A stretch of 64,000 nucleotides of DNA from Chitinophaga nivalis (GCF_025989125.1 NZ_JAPDNR010000001.1:806001-870000); one strand, 5' to 3'; counted from the first letter of the stretch, positions 1 through 8,187 are shown. Notes: a model not told the origin generated them from the sequence alone. A program made the numbers and translations.

Positions 1-169
1 TGTTCAGATCATAGTAGGTGCAAAGGTCATGCTGGTTTAATATTTCATATACCAGTTTGCAGCCTTCGCAGCAAAAGACTTTTTCCTGCAGGGTGATATC
101 CTGGCTGGAACAATCTTCCCCGCAATGAAAGCAAGAGGTTTGTGTGTGGGTATGCGGTGTAGTATCCAT
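1..169 (-). CDS. ccoI: CcoI/FixI-type heavy-metal P-type ATPase, N-terminal fragment
   Basis: Only the first 56 codons lie in the window; the gene runs off the left edge. The visible part has a Cys-rich metal-binding head with CFHCGEDC and, about 20 residues later, FCCEGCKLVYEIL. This is the N-terminal putative metal-binding domain known from CcoI/FixI ATPases, which supply copper to cbb3-type cytochrome oxidase. The ATG overlaps the stop of the upstream hemerythrin-like gene by one base (TAATG), so the two are probably translationally coupled. Linkage to an FNR-like regulator supports a role in microaerobic respiration. The catalytic part is not visible, so the family call rests on this head and on context. 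Confidence 0.75.
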   Translation of the reverse strand, partial: MDTTPHTHTQTSCFHCGEDCSSQDITLQEKVFCCEGCKLVYEILNQHDLCTYYDLN

Positions 170-762
170 TAATCTATACTTAACTGGTTATTAAATTCAT
201 CTTCTTGCATGGCGGGGGCATGTCCGGGCATGGCAGCCGGGTACAGGATATTCTGTTCTACGTATATCCATTGCTGTGTGAGCTGTTCCAGGCTATACAA
301 GTCGCTGATGCAGATTTTATAGGCACTGCTCCAATGGCGTTGCAGCAGGTAATTGGCAGATACCTGCCGGATTTTCTGCAGTAACAGTAATATCTTCTGG
401 AACGACTGCAGTACGCTGTCATAGGCGGCAGGCTGTATGCTTTTTTTACCGGTATTGTGGGTGGTGATATTTCGAATCACGGGAAACAGGATGGTGGCTT
501 CTTTCCGGATCAGCTGCGATATCTCGGTCTGCAGTTTTACAAAAAGGAGTTGCTGGAGATCAGCTGTGGCGGGTGCGCTGCTGTCTTCCTGTTTTTCCAG
601 GTTGAAGTAGGCCATGATCTGCGCAGCTGTGTGTTCTATCGGTAGATGGAATTTATTGGTGATCACATCGCAGAGCGTAGCGGGTGATAATTCATGGAAG
701 TTGATAATCGCGGAAGCATACATATGGCTGGTATTTTGTACTGGCACAAAGATACCGGGCAT
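169..762 (-). CDS. RIC/ScdA-like hemerythrin-fold protein with most metal ligands lost
   Basis: About 197 residues from the ATG at 762; a TTG at 777 and an ATG at 723 are other possible starts. The helical pattern matches the di-iron repair protein family (RIC: YtfE/ScdA): an opening block TLCDVITNKFH, a KEATILFPVI block, a KIRQVSANY block, and a closing VEQNILYP block. In the family these carry the His and Glu ligands of the di-iron site. Here several His positions are replaced (TEISQLIRKEA where the family has a His before KEE; WIYVEQN where it has HxHLEN), so the site is probably not functional. It lies between an FNR-like gene and ccoI and overlaps the latter by one base. Two FNR-like dyads lie just upstream. 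The fold is inferred from pattern; function is unknown. Confidence 0.6.
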   Translation of the reverse strand: MPGIFVPVQNTSHMYASAIINFHELSPATLCDVITNKFHLPIEHTAAQIMAYFNLEKQEDSSAPATADLQQLLFVKLQTEISQLIRKEATILFPVIRNITTHNTGKKSIQPAAYDSVLQSFQKILLLLQKIRQVSANYLLQRHWSSAYKICISDLYSLEQLTQQWIYVEQNILYPAAMPGHAPAMQEDEFNNQLSID

Positions 763-776
763 AAGGGCGGAGGGCA

Positions 777-812
777 ATGATATGTGTCAAGGGAGAATAT
801 GATATTTGTCAT
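777..812 (-). promoter_or_regulatory. Two FNR-like dyads upstream of the hemerythrin-like/ccoI genes
   Basis: Read on the minus strand, 790-777 is TTGACACATATCAT and 812-799 is ATGACAAATATCAT. Both have the TGA-N6/TCA dyad form of an FNR box (consensus TTGAT-N4-ATCAA, 8/10 and 7/10 matches). Their centres are 22 bp apart, about two helical turns. They sit between the stop of the FNR-like gene and the start of the hemerythrin-like gene, so the regulator may act on the genes next to it. Binding is inferred. Confidence 0.5.
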
Positions 813-868
813 GGAAGTACTGCATCCGCGGATGGCGGGTGTGTACGGCCGAAACTATAAAGGGATTA

Positions 869-1579
869 TTAATCCTGCAGATTAGCTGTTTTGATGATTT
901 CCTGCATGTCCAGTAACCGGATCTTTTTACCTTCCAGTTCAATCAAACCATCTTTTTTGAATTCGGAGAGCAGGCGTATGGCGGATTCTGTGGCAGTACC
1001 TACCAGGTTGGCAATTTCTTCCCGGGAGAGGCGTACACTGAGGGTGTGGCCATCTTCTTCCAGTCCGTAAGTTTCTTTAATGAACAGTAATGTTTCTGCG
1101 AGCCTTTCTCTTACCGGCTTTTGTGCCAGGTGCGTGATTTTCAGTTCCGCTTTGCGTAACTCACTGGATAAGATACGCATCATTTCAAAAGAAAGGGTGG
1201 CATCTCTTTGCAGGATGTTGAGAAACAGGTCTTTGGGAATGAAACAGATAGAGGAGTCTTCCAGTGCAGTAGCGGTGGCGGTATATCTTTCGTTGCTCAG
1301 GAGGGCTTTATACCCCATGATGTCGCCGGCTTTCACCAGGCGGATAATTTGTTCCCGGCCGTCGTCGCCGCTGTGGGAGAGTTTAATCTTTCCGTCGTTA
1401 ATGCAATATACACCAAACGGGTAGGCACCTTCATGGAAGATAACCTGTCCTTTCTTGTAAACAGAGCACACTTTCGCCTCATCAATCTGTTCCAGATTGC
1501 ATTGTTCTGCTTTGCAGAATATAGAAGAGAAGCGGTCCTTGCAGTGCTGACACGAAGGGTTTTGGAATGATGTAGCCAT
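869..1579 (-). CDS. CRP/FNR family transcriptional regulator, FNR-like
   Basis: 236 residues. An N-terminal Cys cluster (C10, C13, C22, C27) comes before a cyclic-nucleotide-binding-type beta-roll (about 35-150), a long dimer helix, and a C-terminal winged helix (about 170-225) with recognition segment GTATESAIRLLSEF. Four Cys at the N-terminus fit an oxygen-sensing [4Fe-4S] cluster as in FNR, although the spacing differs from E. coli. The Glu and Arg that read the TGA half-site in FNR/CRP are kept; the FNR-specific Ser position is Ile. The gene is followed by a RIC-like gene and ccoI, fitting control of low-oxygen respiration. A TACTTTTG promoter box lies 12 bp before the ATG. Confidence 0.88.
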   Translation of the reverse strand: MATSFQNPSCQHCKDRFSSIFCKAEQCNLEQIDEAKVCSVYKKGQVIFHEGAYPFGVYCINDGKIKLSHSGDDGREQIIRLVKAGDIMGYKALLSNERYTATATALEDSSICFIPKDLFLNILQRDATLSFEMMRILSSELRKAELKITHLAQKPVRERLAETLLFIKETYGLEEDGHTLSVRLSREEIANLVGTATESAIRLLSEFKKDGLIELEGKKIRLLDMQEIIKTANLQD

Positions 1580-1590
1580 AACGAATTGCG

Positions 1591-1598
1591 CAAAAGTA
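1591..1598 (-). promoter_or_regulatory. Bacteroidota -7 box for the FNR-like gene
   Basis: TACTTTTG on the minus strand is an exact match to TAnnTTTG and ends 11 bases before the ATG at 1579, giving a very short leader. No convincing -33 element was picked out. Confidence 0.55.
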
Positions 1599-1634
1599 CT
1601 AATTTACGGCTCCTTAACCAAAGTAAATGCAAGA

Positions 1635-2228
1635 GTGGCGTTTAAATATTATATAATTTATAAACCATATGAGGTGTTGACAAGGTTTACCCCGGAAGGG
1701 AATAAATCTTGTCTGGCAGACTTTTTTAAAGTGCCGTCAGATGTGTACCCGGTAGGCCGGCTGGATTATGACAGTGAAGGGTTGCTGATTCTCACCAATG
1801 ACAAAGCATTGAATCAATTGTTGCTGCAACCCCGGCATGCCCATGAAAGAGAATATTGGGTGCAGGTAGACGGAGCCGTGACCCCGGCCGCTGTAGCGCA
1901 GTTACAGCAAGGGGTACAGATTACGGTAGATGGAAAGGCTTATCAGACCCGGCGTTGCCAGGCCACTATTTTCCCCGCTGAGCCGGAACTACCACCCCGC
2001 CACCCTCCTATCCGTTTCCGGAAGAGTATTCCGGCGCCCTGGATCAGCATTGTATTACAGGAAGGGAAAAACCGCCAGGTTCGGAAAATGACGGCGGCGG
2101 TGGGCTTTCCTACGTTGAGGCTTGTCCGTTATCGGATGGAGGAACTGACCCTTGCTGGTATGCAACCCGGGGAAATGCAGGAACTGTCGCGGGAAACGCT
2201 CTATAAAAAGTTGAAGCTTAGACAATAA
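1635..2228 (+). CDS. rluE: 23S rRNA pseudouridine synthase, RluE-like
   Basis: 197 residues from a GTG start; no in-frame ATG lies upstream. It belongs to the RsuA/RluB/E/F family, which isomerises uridine in rRNA. The catalytic Asp is D44 in GRLDYDSEGLL, and the second hallmark EGKNRQVRKM is near residue 145. There is no N-terminal S4 domain, and the size fits RluE, which modifies one uridine in 23S rRNA domain V. The closing block FPTLRLVRYRMEELTL is also typical. It is divergent from the FNR-like gene, with only 55 bp between the starts. The exact target base cannot be read from sequence, so the symbol is a best match within the family. Confidence 0.85.
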   Translation: MAFKYYIIYKPYEVLTRFTPEGNKSCLADFFKVPSDVYPVGRLDYDSEGLLILTNDKALNQLLLQPRHAHEREYWVQVDGAVTPAAVAQLQQGVQITVDGKAYQTRRCQATIFPAEPELPPRHPPIRFRKSIPAPWISIVLQEGKNRQVRKMTAAVGFPTLRLVRYRMEELTLAGMQPGEMQELSRETLYKKLKLRQ

Positions 2229-2330
2229 AGCTAAAAGGTTATAGCGATGGGCTTTCCGGCTATGGGGAAGTGCCGCCAGTACTCACTTTAGCGGCTTTAT
2301 GCATTTAGCTTTACGCTTTCAGCTTTTTTA
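2227..2330 (+). terminator. Branched inverted-repeat structure after rluE, ending in a T-run
   Basis: AAAGCTAAA (2227-2235) pairs with TTTAGCTTT (2304-2312). Inside lie ATAGC/GCTAT (2241-2245 / 2259-2263) and GCCGC/GCGGC (2272-2276 / 2291-2295), making a three-way junction. A run of six T follows at about 2325-2330. It probably ends rluE transcription, though its branching is unusual for a terminator. Confidence 0.4.
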
Positions 2331-2332
2331 AC

Positions 2333-2340
2333 TAGGTTTG
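2333..2340 (+). promoter_or_regulatory. -7 box for the yicC-gldH-kinase operon
   Basis: TAGGTTTG matches TAnnTTTG exactly and lies 20 bases before the yicC ATG. Confidence 0.55.
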
Positions 2341-2359
2341 TCACCTACAAATTTCTATT

Positions 2360-3235
2360 ATGCTGAAATCAATGACCGGCTTCGGAAGGGCAGAAAGTAC
2401 TAGAGGCGAAACCAGTATTGTTGTGGAAATCAAGTCGCTTAATGGTAAGCAATTTGAGGTGAACCTGAAATTCTCTCCGCTTTTAAAACCCTATGAGTTC
2501 GACATCCGCGCCCTGATGCAACAAGTGTTACAACGGGGAACCCTGGATGCCACGATCAATATCCGTCAGAATGGTGCTACCCGTCCGGTTGTGATCAATA
2601 CAGACCTGGCTAAGTTCTACTATCAGTCTATCACTACGCTGGCTGCTCAATTGGAGTTGCCACAGACGGATATGCTGAATGTGCTGATGAAACTGCCGGA
2701 AGTGGTAAGTCCTGCTACAGAACAAATCACGGAGGAAGAATGGAAAGACGTGGAAGTGACGATCCGCCAGGCGCTCAATGATCTGGATGACCACCGTTTG
2801 AACGAAGGACAGATGCTGGAAGCAGATCTGCAGCAACGGATTGCCAATATAGAAACCTATATGCTGAAGGTCCGGGAACTGGACCCCTTGCGTAAAGACC
2901 GTATCCGTCAACGTATCGAAGGATTGCTGGCAGAACATGTAGGGAAAGAAAATGTAGATGCCAACAGACTGGAACAGGAGTTGATCTTCTATCTGGAAAA
3001 ACTCGATATTTCTGAAGAACTGTCCCGACTGGAAAATCACCTGCGCTATTTCCTGGAAATCCTGAGAGAAGGTGAAGCGGCGAAAGGTAAAAAGCTGGGT
3101 TTTGTGTTACAGGAAATAGGACGTGAAATCAATACCACCGGCTCTAAGGCCAATGATGCCGGGATTCAGCAATGGGTGGTACTGATGAAGGATGAACTGG
3201 AAAAAGCCAAAGAACAAGTTTTAAACGTTTTATAG
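2360..3235 (+). CDS. YicC/YloC family endoribonuclease
   Basis: 291 residues, the usual family length. The N-terminal YicC-like domain opens with MLKSMTGFGRAE and has VEIKSLNGKQFEVNLK. The C-terminal DUF1732 part has the conserved run LGFVLQEIGREINTTGSKA near residues 250-270. Family members in other bacteria are endoribonucleases linked to stationary-phase survival and small-RNA decay; substrates here are unknown. It is first in a tight plus-strand run: gldH starts 15 bases after its stop, and a sensor kinase follows with an overlap. A TAGGTTTG promoter box is 20 bases upstream of the ATG. Confidence 0.9.
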   Translation: MLKSMTGFGRAESTRGETSIVVEIKSLNGKQFEVNLKFSPLLKPYEFDIRALMQQVLQRGTLDATINIRQNGATRPVVINTDLAKFYYQSITTLAAQLELPQTDMLNVLMKLPEVVSPATEQITEEEWKDVEVTIRQALNDLDDHRLNEGQMLEADLQQRIANIETYMLKVRELDPLRKDRIRQRIEGLLAEHVGKENVDANRLEQELIFYLEKLDISEELSRLENHLRYFLEILREGEAAKGKKLGFVLQEIGREINTTGSKANDAGIQQWVVLMKDELEKAKEQVLNVL

Positions 3236-3250
3236 CAAGGCGTACACCGT

Positions 3251-3739
3251 ATGAACAGATTATTCCTGGTAACAACAGGCTTATTTTTGCTGGCTGCTGC
3301 CTGCAAACCACCTAAACTGGACGCTTACGAAAAGAACCTGGAAATACCGGGCCACGACTGGACGTATGACTACAAGCCTTTTTTCGAGATAACACTTCAA
3401 CCGGAAGATACCGCCAACCTCTATGATATTGCTGTGAATGTAAGGCATACAGATGCCTACCCTTACAGCAATATCTGGGTGATGATTGGTACACAGTATC
3501 CTGGCGACAGCGTTATAAAGGAACAAAGGGTGGAACTGCAGCTGGCCGAACTTTCCGGCAAATGGCTGGGAACCGGCCTGGATGATATTTATGAACGCCG
3601 TATTCCGATTCAGCAAAAAGCCATTTTTAATAAACCCGGTACCTACCGGTTTACCTTTGAACAAAACATGCGGCAAAATCCGCTCCCCCATGTGATGAAT
3701 GTTGGCTTGCGGATTGAGAAAGCCGGTAAACGGCCATGA
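3251..3739 (+). CDS. gldH: Gliding motility lipoprotein GldH
   Basis: 162 residues. A lipoprotein signal with C18 (LLAAACKPPK) places it on a membrane surface. The mature part matches GldH: YDYKPFFEI, NVRHTDAYPYSNIWVMI, and MRQNPLPHVMNVGLRIEK. GldH is one of the lipoproteins needed for Bacteroidota gliding with the T9SS in Flavobacterium; its molecular task is not settled. The gene lies between yicC and a sensor kinase whose ATG overlaps its stop by four bases. T9SS cargo genes are present later in the window (giant protein, chitinase). Confidence 0.88.
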   Translation: MNRLFLVTTGLFLLAAACKPPKLDAYEKNLEIPGHDWTYDYKPFFEITLQPEDTANLYDIAVNVRHTDAYPYSNIWVMIGTQYPGDSVIKEQRVELQLAELSGKWLGTGLDDIYERRIPIQQKAIFNKPGTYRFTFEQNMRQNPLPHVMNVGLRIEKAGKRP

Positions 3740-4755
3740 TGAGAAATCTTTTTAATAAAATGCAGGAAGGGAAATCAGTTTCCTTCGTCTATTTTCTGGT
3801 TTTAGCCTATACAATAGTAGCCCTGGTATGGTGGGGCATACTCCTGTTCAGACAAAGTGAACAGATCAGACGTTTTGAACAGCAAAACCTCTCGTTGCGG
3901 GTAGATAGCCTGGCCATGCCGGTAGAACACCAGCTGGAGCTGCAACGGATCAACAAGGAAGAACAGATGCGGTCCTTTAAATATGTGGGAGAAGGCATCA
4001 TTTTTCTGGGAATTATCCTGCTCGGCGCACTCTTTGTATACAGGGCAGTATGGAAGTATATGAAATTAAGCCGTCAGCAACAGAACTTTATGATGGCGGT
4101 TACGCACGAACTAAAGTCACCTATTGCAGCTGCAAAACTGAATCTGGAAACCATCCGGAAACATAAACTGGATGAAGAAAAACAGCTGAAGCTCATTAAC
4201 AACACCATTCGTGAAACCAACCGGCTGGATCAGCTGTGTAACAATATCCTGCTGGCAGCCCAACTGGAAACACACAAATACCAGTTGTTCAAAGAACGGT
4301 TAAATTTTTCGGAGCTGGTGGAAACAGGCATCCGCGAATTAGGTGCCCGTATCAGTACACACACGGTCACCTTCAGTATTTTGCCAGGCGTATGGGTGGA
4401 AGGAGATAAACTTACCCTGCAGATTATACTGAACAACCTGGTGGAAAATGCAGCTAAGTATGCGCCCCGTAATACAACCATCAATATCAGACTTTTTGAA
4501 AGTGACAAACAGCTGAAGTTGCAGGTGAATGATGAAGGTCCCGGTATTCCCGGAGACGAGAAGCAAAAAATCTTCCTGAAATTCTACCGGGTGGGTAACG
4601 AAAATACCCGCAAAGCCAAAGGCTCCGGACTGGGCTTATTCCTGACGGCTAAGATTGTAGAGCAACACGGAGGCACTATAACGGTAAAAGATAACGCCCC
4701 CACCGGCACCTGCTTTGAAATAACCTTACCTGAATATTCCGTGCAAACAGCGTAA
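3736..4755 (+). CDS. Membrane sensor histidine kinase
   Basis: 339 residues. Two membrane segments (about 18-38 and 88-108) flank a short periplasmic loop of about 50 residues. Then come the HisKA domain with H124 in MMAVTHELKSPIAAAK and the ATPase domain with N-box NNLVENAAKYAP (N238), G1 NDEGPGIP and G2 KGSGLGLFLTAKI. All catalytic motifs are intact. There is no clear HAMP or PAS domain. It overlaps gldH by four bases and is followed 61 bases later by an OmpR-type regulator, its likely partner. The short sensor loop gives no hint of the signal. Confidence 0.9.
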   Translation: MMRNLFNKMQEGKSVSFVYFLVLAYTIVALVWWGILLFRQSEQIRRFEQQNLSLRVDSLAMPVEHQLELQRINKEEQMRSFKYVGEGIIFLGIILLGALFVYRAVWKYMKLSRQQQNFMMAVTHELKSPIAAAKLNLETIRKHKLDEEKQLKLINNTIRETNRLDQLCNNILLAAQLETHKYQLFKERLNFSELVETGIRELGARISTHTVTFSILPGVWVEGDKLTLQIILNNLVENAAKYAPRNTTINIRLFESDKQLKLQVNDEGPGIPGDEKQKIFLKFYRVGNENTRKAKGSGLGLFLTAKIVEQHGGTITVKDNAPTGTCFEITLPEYSVQTA

Positions 4756-4816
4756 ATTAGATGACGGATTATGTAATACCTGATCCGGTATTTGTAGTAC
4801 AATCAAACAATAACAC

Positions 4817-5527
4817 ATGAAGGAAGCGACTAAGGCATCAATACTGCTGGTGGAAGATGAAGAAAATCTCCAGGAAGCACTGAAGCTGAACCTGGAGCTG
4901 GAAGGATATGAAGTAACTGCTGTAGACAATGGTACTACTGCGCTGAAAGCAGTCAAGAACGAATATTTTGATCTTATTATACTGGATATCATGTTGCCCG
5001 AAATGGATGGTATAGCTGTGTGCGAAAACATCCGTATTCAAAATAATGAAGTACCCATCCTCTTCCTGAGTGCCAAAAACAGTAGCGCTGATCGTGTACT
5101 GGGCCTCAAAAAAGGCGGGGATGACTACATGACCAAGCCTTTCAATCTGGAAGAATTATTACTCCGGGTAGAAAAGCTGATCGTTAAAAACAAGAAAATA
5201 CAGGATAAAGACAGTGTACCTAATGTCTATCGTTTTGGGGATAACATGATCGACTTCGCCGCTCAGGAATGTGTGGGCAAAGACGGGAAACACTATGAGC
5301 TGAGTAAGAAAGAAGCGATGTTGCTGAAACTGCTCATCGAAAATAAAGGAGAAGTGGTCACCCGCGAAAAGATATTGCAGGTGGTATGGGGATATAACGT
5401 GTATCCGACTACCCGTACTATCGACAACTTTATCCTCAACTTCCGCAAGTACTTTGAAGAAGACAGCCGGAACTCCAAGTATTTCCACTCCGTAAGAGGC
5501 GTTGGCTATAAATTTACCGAAGCCTGA
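4817..5527 (+). CDS. OmpR/PhoB-type response regulator
   Basis: 236 residues. The receiver domain (about 6-122) has the acidic pair in LLVEDEEN, phospho-acceptor D57 in LIILDIMLP, and K107 in MTKPF. The C-terminal winged-helix DNA-binding domain (about 135-235) ends with FHSVRGVGYKF, typical of OmpR/PhoB. It is the expected partner of the kinase at 3736-4755. The arrangement resembles the RprX/RprY type of Bacteroidota two-component systems, but this was not verified, so no symbol is given. A terminator hairpin follows its stop. Confidence 0.92.
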   Translation: MKEATKASILLVEDEENLQEALKLNLELEGYEVTAVDNGTTALKAVKNEYFDLIILDIMLPEMDGIAVCENIRIQNNEVPILFLSAKNSSADRVLGLKKGGDDYMTKPFNLEELLLRVEKLIVKNKKIQDKDSVPNVYRFGDNMIDFAAQECVGKDGKHYELSKKEAMLLKLLIENKGEVVTREKILQVVWGYNVYPTTRTIDNFILNFRKYFEEDSRNSKYFHSVRGVGYKFTEA

Positions 5528-5545
5528 GTATTACGGCCAATAATG

Positions 5546-5584
5546 GCGCTGTTGCCTTTACACAGGGTAACAGCGCTTTGTTTT
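5546..5584 (+). terminator. Intrinsic terminator after the response regulator
   Basis: GCGCTGTTGCC (5546-5556) pairs with GGTAACAGCGC (5566-5576) with one G-T pair, followed by TTTGTTTT. Confidence 0.7.
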
Positions 5585-5743
5585 GAAGCCGCCTGACCAC
5601 CAGCCGCCGCCACTTTTCCGCGTTTTCTTCCCGGTTTCCGCCCAAAATCTGCCTCATATTAATTCCCTCTTCCAATTGGTAATGATTTAGCCGATATTTA
5701 ATGTACTTATCAGAAAGAGAAAACCCTTTTGTAAACCTTATGT

Positions 5744-6574
5744 GTGGCACATTATTATCATGAAATAGTTTCTGCTGCGGATTGGCCCTACTGGCTGTTT
5801 TTTTTGTTAAGCATCCTTACCCTCGTTGTCGTTTTTATCCTTCGGGAAAGAAGGATCAGGAAAGCTTCAATGAAAGAAATGACCTTGCATCATACGCTGA
5901 TTAACCTGGAGCTTCATGCTTTCCAGGCGCAGATGGACCCGCATTTTATATTCAACAGCCTTAATGCTATTCATCATTATATCCTTACCACCAGTACGGA
6001 TATGGCTTCGCTGTATCTGACCCGTTTTTCAAGGCTGATGCGGCTGATGATCAGCAACTTCAACAAAGAATGGATTTCCCTCTACGACGAACTGGAAGCC
6101 CTGGAACTCTACCTGCAACTGGAACAGTTACGTTTCGACCAGCAGTTCAGCTACCAGCTGCAGGTAATGCCGGAGGTGAATCAGCAGTTTACCCGTGTTC
6201 CTCCCCTGATCATTCAGCCTTATGTACAGTATGCCATCTGGCATAGTGTACTGCGGCGGCCGCAGCATAACGGCGGATGTGTACGGATCACCATCAGTCA
6301 TGAAGGCGAGCGGCTGCATATTCAGCTGGAAGACAACGGCATCCTGTGTACGGAAATGCTCGGCGAAACCGGCGAGCAACAGGCAACCGGCATTGGTATT
6401 GCGGCAGAACGGCTGTATATGATGAGTGAAAAATACGGGATGCAGGCCAGTATACAGGCGCAGCAACTGTTCGACGAGCGGCAGCAGCCGGCAGGTAACC
6501 GGCTTTCCATCCGGATGTTGCATGTAACTACACACCCATCACTGGCAGGAGAAGGGATCATTGGAGAGGTGTGA
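5744..6574 (+). CDS. LytS-type histidine kinase with degenerate N-box
   Basis: 276 residues from a GTG; TTG 5729 is another possible start. One N-terminal membrane segment (about 14-35) is followed by a His_kinase (LytS/YehU) domain with H67 in QMDPHFIFNSLNAIHHY. The ATPase part has PPLIIQPYVQYAIWHSV where the family has VENAIWHG. Both the Glu and the Mg-binding Asn of the N-box are therefore replaced (VQY), and G1 reads EDNGILCTE. It may bind ATP poorly or act as a phosphatase or scaffold. A LytTR regulator follows 77 bases downstream, the usual partner in Bacteroidota. No sensor domain is visible. Confidence 0.85.
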   Translation: MAHYYHEIVSAADWPYWLFFLLSILTLVVVFILRERRIRKASMKEMTLHHTLINLELHAFQAQMDPHFIFNSLNAIHHYILTTSTDMASLYLTRFSRLMRLMISNFNKEWISLYDELEALELYLQLEQLRFDQQFSYQLQVMPEVNQQFTRVPPLIIQPYVQYAIWHSVLRRPQHNGGCVRITISHEGERLHIQLEDNGILCTEMLGETGEQQATGIGIAAERLYMMSEKYGMQASIQAQQLFDERQQPAGNRLSIRMLHVTTHPSLAGEGIIGEV

Positions 6575-6651
6575 TGAATCATTAAACTTATTATATACAG
6601 ATAGCATTGGCAGCAGGCAAATCGTTTGCACTTTACCATTAATCATATCAC

Positions 6652-7398
6652 ATGCGTGCCCTTATCGTTGATGATGAAAAACACAGCCGGGATGTACTCC
6701 ATATCATGCTGCAGAAGTATTGCCCGGAAATTCAGGTACAGGCGGCCTGTAGTAACGGCGCTGCAGCCCTGGATGCTATTATACAATACCAGCCGGAATT
6801 GATTTTCCTGGATATTGAAATGCCCGATATAGATGGCTTCCAGGTATTGCAGGCCTGCCCCCACCCCGCTTTCGCAGTTATTTTCACCACAGCCTATGAT
6901 CACTATGCCTTACAGGCGTTGCATCACAGTGCGCTGGATTATCTGCTCAAACCTATCGACCTGCAGGAGCTGCAAACAGCCGTGAGCAAAGCCGGTAAAC
7001 AATCAGGCGCCATATATGCGGAAAAAGTGGCGCGGCTGCTGGCCTTTCTGGAGGAACAGCTGCATCAGGATGAACGCCTGGCATTACCTACTGCCGATGG
7101 ATTGCGGATGATGACTGTAAAAGATATCCTGTATTGTGAGGCCGGTGGCGCCCGTACCTCCGTTTACCTGCAGCTGCAGACAAAACCGATTGTGGTGCAG
7201 CATACCCTTCCTGAGATGGAAACGATCCTGCAGCGAAAAGGCTTTTTCCGGGTACATCCCTCTTTCCTGGTGAATTTGTCTTCGATGGATAAATATATCA
7301 AAGGAGACGGTGGAGAGATTATTATGCGTGATGGTCACAGTGTGCCGGTATCCCGGGAACGGAAACACGATTTTTTGTTACGGATAGAAAGAATGTAA
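6652..7398 (+). CDS. LytTR family response regulator
   Basis: 248 residues. The receiver domain has the acidic pair in LIVDDEKHS, phospho-acceptor D54 in LIFLDIEMP, and K100 in LLKPID. The LytTR DNA-binding domain (about 145-245) has DILYCEAGGARTSVYL, FFRVHPSFLVNL and VPVSRERKH. It pairs with the LytS-type kinase just upstream. Its stop is 3 bases from the stop of the convergent batE-like gene, with no room for a separate terminator. Target genes are unknown. Confidence 0.92.
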   Translation: MRALIVDDEKHSRDVLHIMLQKYCPEIQVQAACSNGAAALDAIIQYQPELIFLDIEMPDIDGFQVLQACPHPAFAVIFTTAYDHYALQALHHSALDYLLKPIDLQELQTAVSKAGKQSGAIYAEKVARLLAFLEEQLHQDERLALPTADGLRMMTVKDILYCEAGGARTSVYLQLQTKPIVVQHTLPEMETILQRKGFFRVHPSFLVNLSSMDKYIKGDGGEIIMRDGHSVPVSRERKHDFLLRIERM

Positions 7399-7401
7399 TG
7401 G

Positions 7402-8187
7402 CTACAGCCGTTTGATGTTGGTGCAGGCGATCCAGCCGCTTTTTCCATCTGCCAGGGTTATCTTGCAAAAGTCATTGGTAGCGTCGGTGATCTGTACTTT
7501 CATGCCCTCTCCTACTTCAAAGGTATCTTTGCTGTTATCATCCGGTGCTGCTTTTGCCCGGATATTGCTGCTCATCACAATACCTGCAGAATGATCATTG
7601 GCAATCAGATACGCGTCGACCGCCATGATTACATACAGTAAAAACAACGCTCCCAGCGCATAATTACCCCAGCGGAGAAACTTGTTTTTCCAGCCCGGCA
7701 GATAGGTGTTTAACAGAAAACCAGCTACGAGGAGCCAGAAAAAGATAAGGCAACCTATGGCCCAGCCGTTGGCGCGATGCAGGTGTTGTAGCTGTTGCCA
7801 CCACTGCTGAAAGAAGACTAACGGTAACTCCTGTACGTAGCCGCTTACTTTCTGGTTGGCAATAGCAAGATTATGTTTAACAGCCGCATTATCCGGAGAT
7901 AGCTGCAGTGCTTTTTCGTAATTGTAGATAGCTGTACCTGTTTTACCGGCTTTGTAGCTGGCATTGCCGGCGTTGAAATACAGAGAAGGCTCATTATATC
8001 CTTCGGTGATCAGCTCCTGGTATATACCGGCTGCCGCTGTATACTTACTTTGGTTATACAGGTTATTGGCGGCTTCGAAGCGTTGCTGCGGTTCCGGAAC
8101 GCTTGCCCGGCTACCGAAGCCTGTTACCAGCAATACCCATAGTCCGGTGGCAAAAAAGATTATTGTTGATTTTCTATAGTTCCGCAT
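7402..8187 (-). CDS. batE: BatE-like TPR and SH3 protein
   Basis: 261 residues. A signal or anchor segment (about 9-28) is followed by TPR repeats (about 35-115; SLYFNAGNASYKAGKTGTAI and a second copy), two membrane segments (about 140-160 and 170-190), and a C-terminal SH3-like domain with VGEGMKVQITDATNDFCKI and GKSGWIACTNIKRL. This order matches BatE of the Bacteroides aerotolerance (Bat) cluster. It starts 20 bases after the batD stop, on the same strand. batA, batB and batC are not in the window. The biochemical role of Bat proteins is not well defined. Confidence 0.8.
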   Translation of the reverse strand: MRNYRKSTIIFFATGLWVLLVTGFGSRASVPEPQQRFEAANNLYNQSKYTAAAGIYQELITEGYNEPSLYFNAGNASYKAGKTGTAIYNYEKALQLSPDNAAVKHNLAIANQKVSGYVQELPLVFFQQWWQQLQHLHRANGWAIGCLIFFWLLVAGFLLNTYLPGWKNKFLRWGNYALGALFLLYVIMAVDAYLIANDHSAGIVMSSNIRAKAAPDDNSKDTFEVGEGMKVQITDATNDFCKITLADGKSGWIACTNIKRL

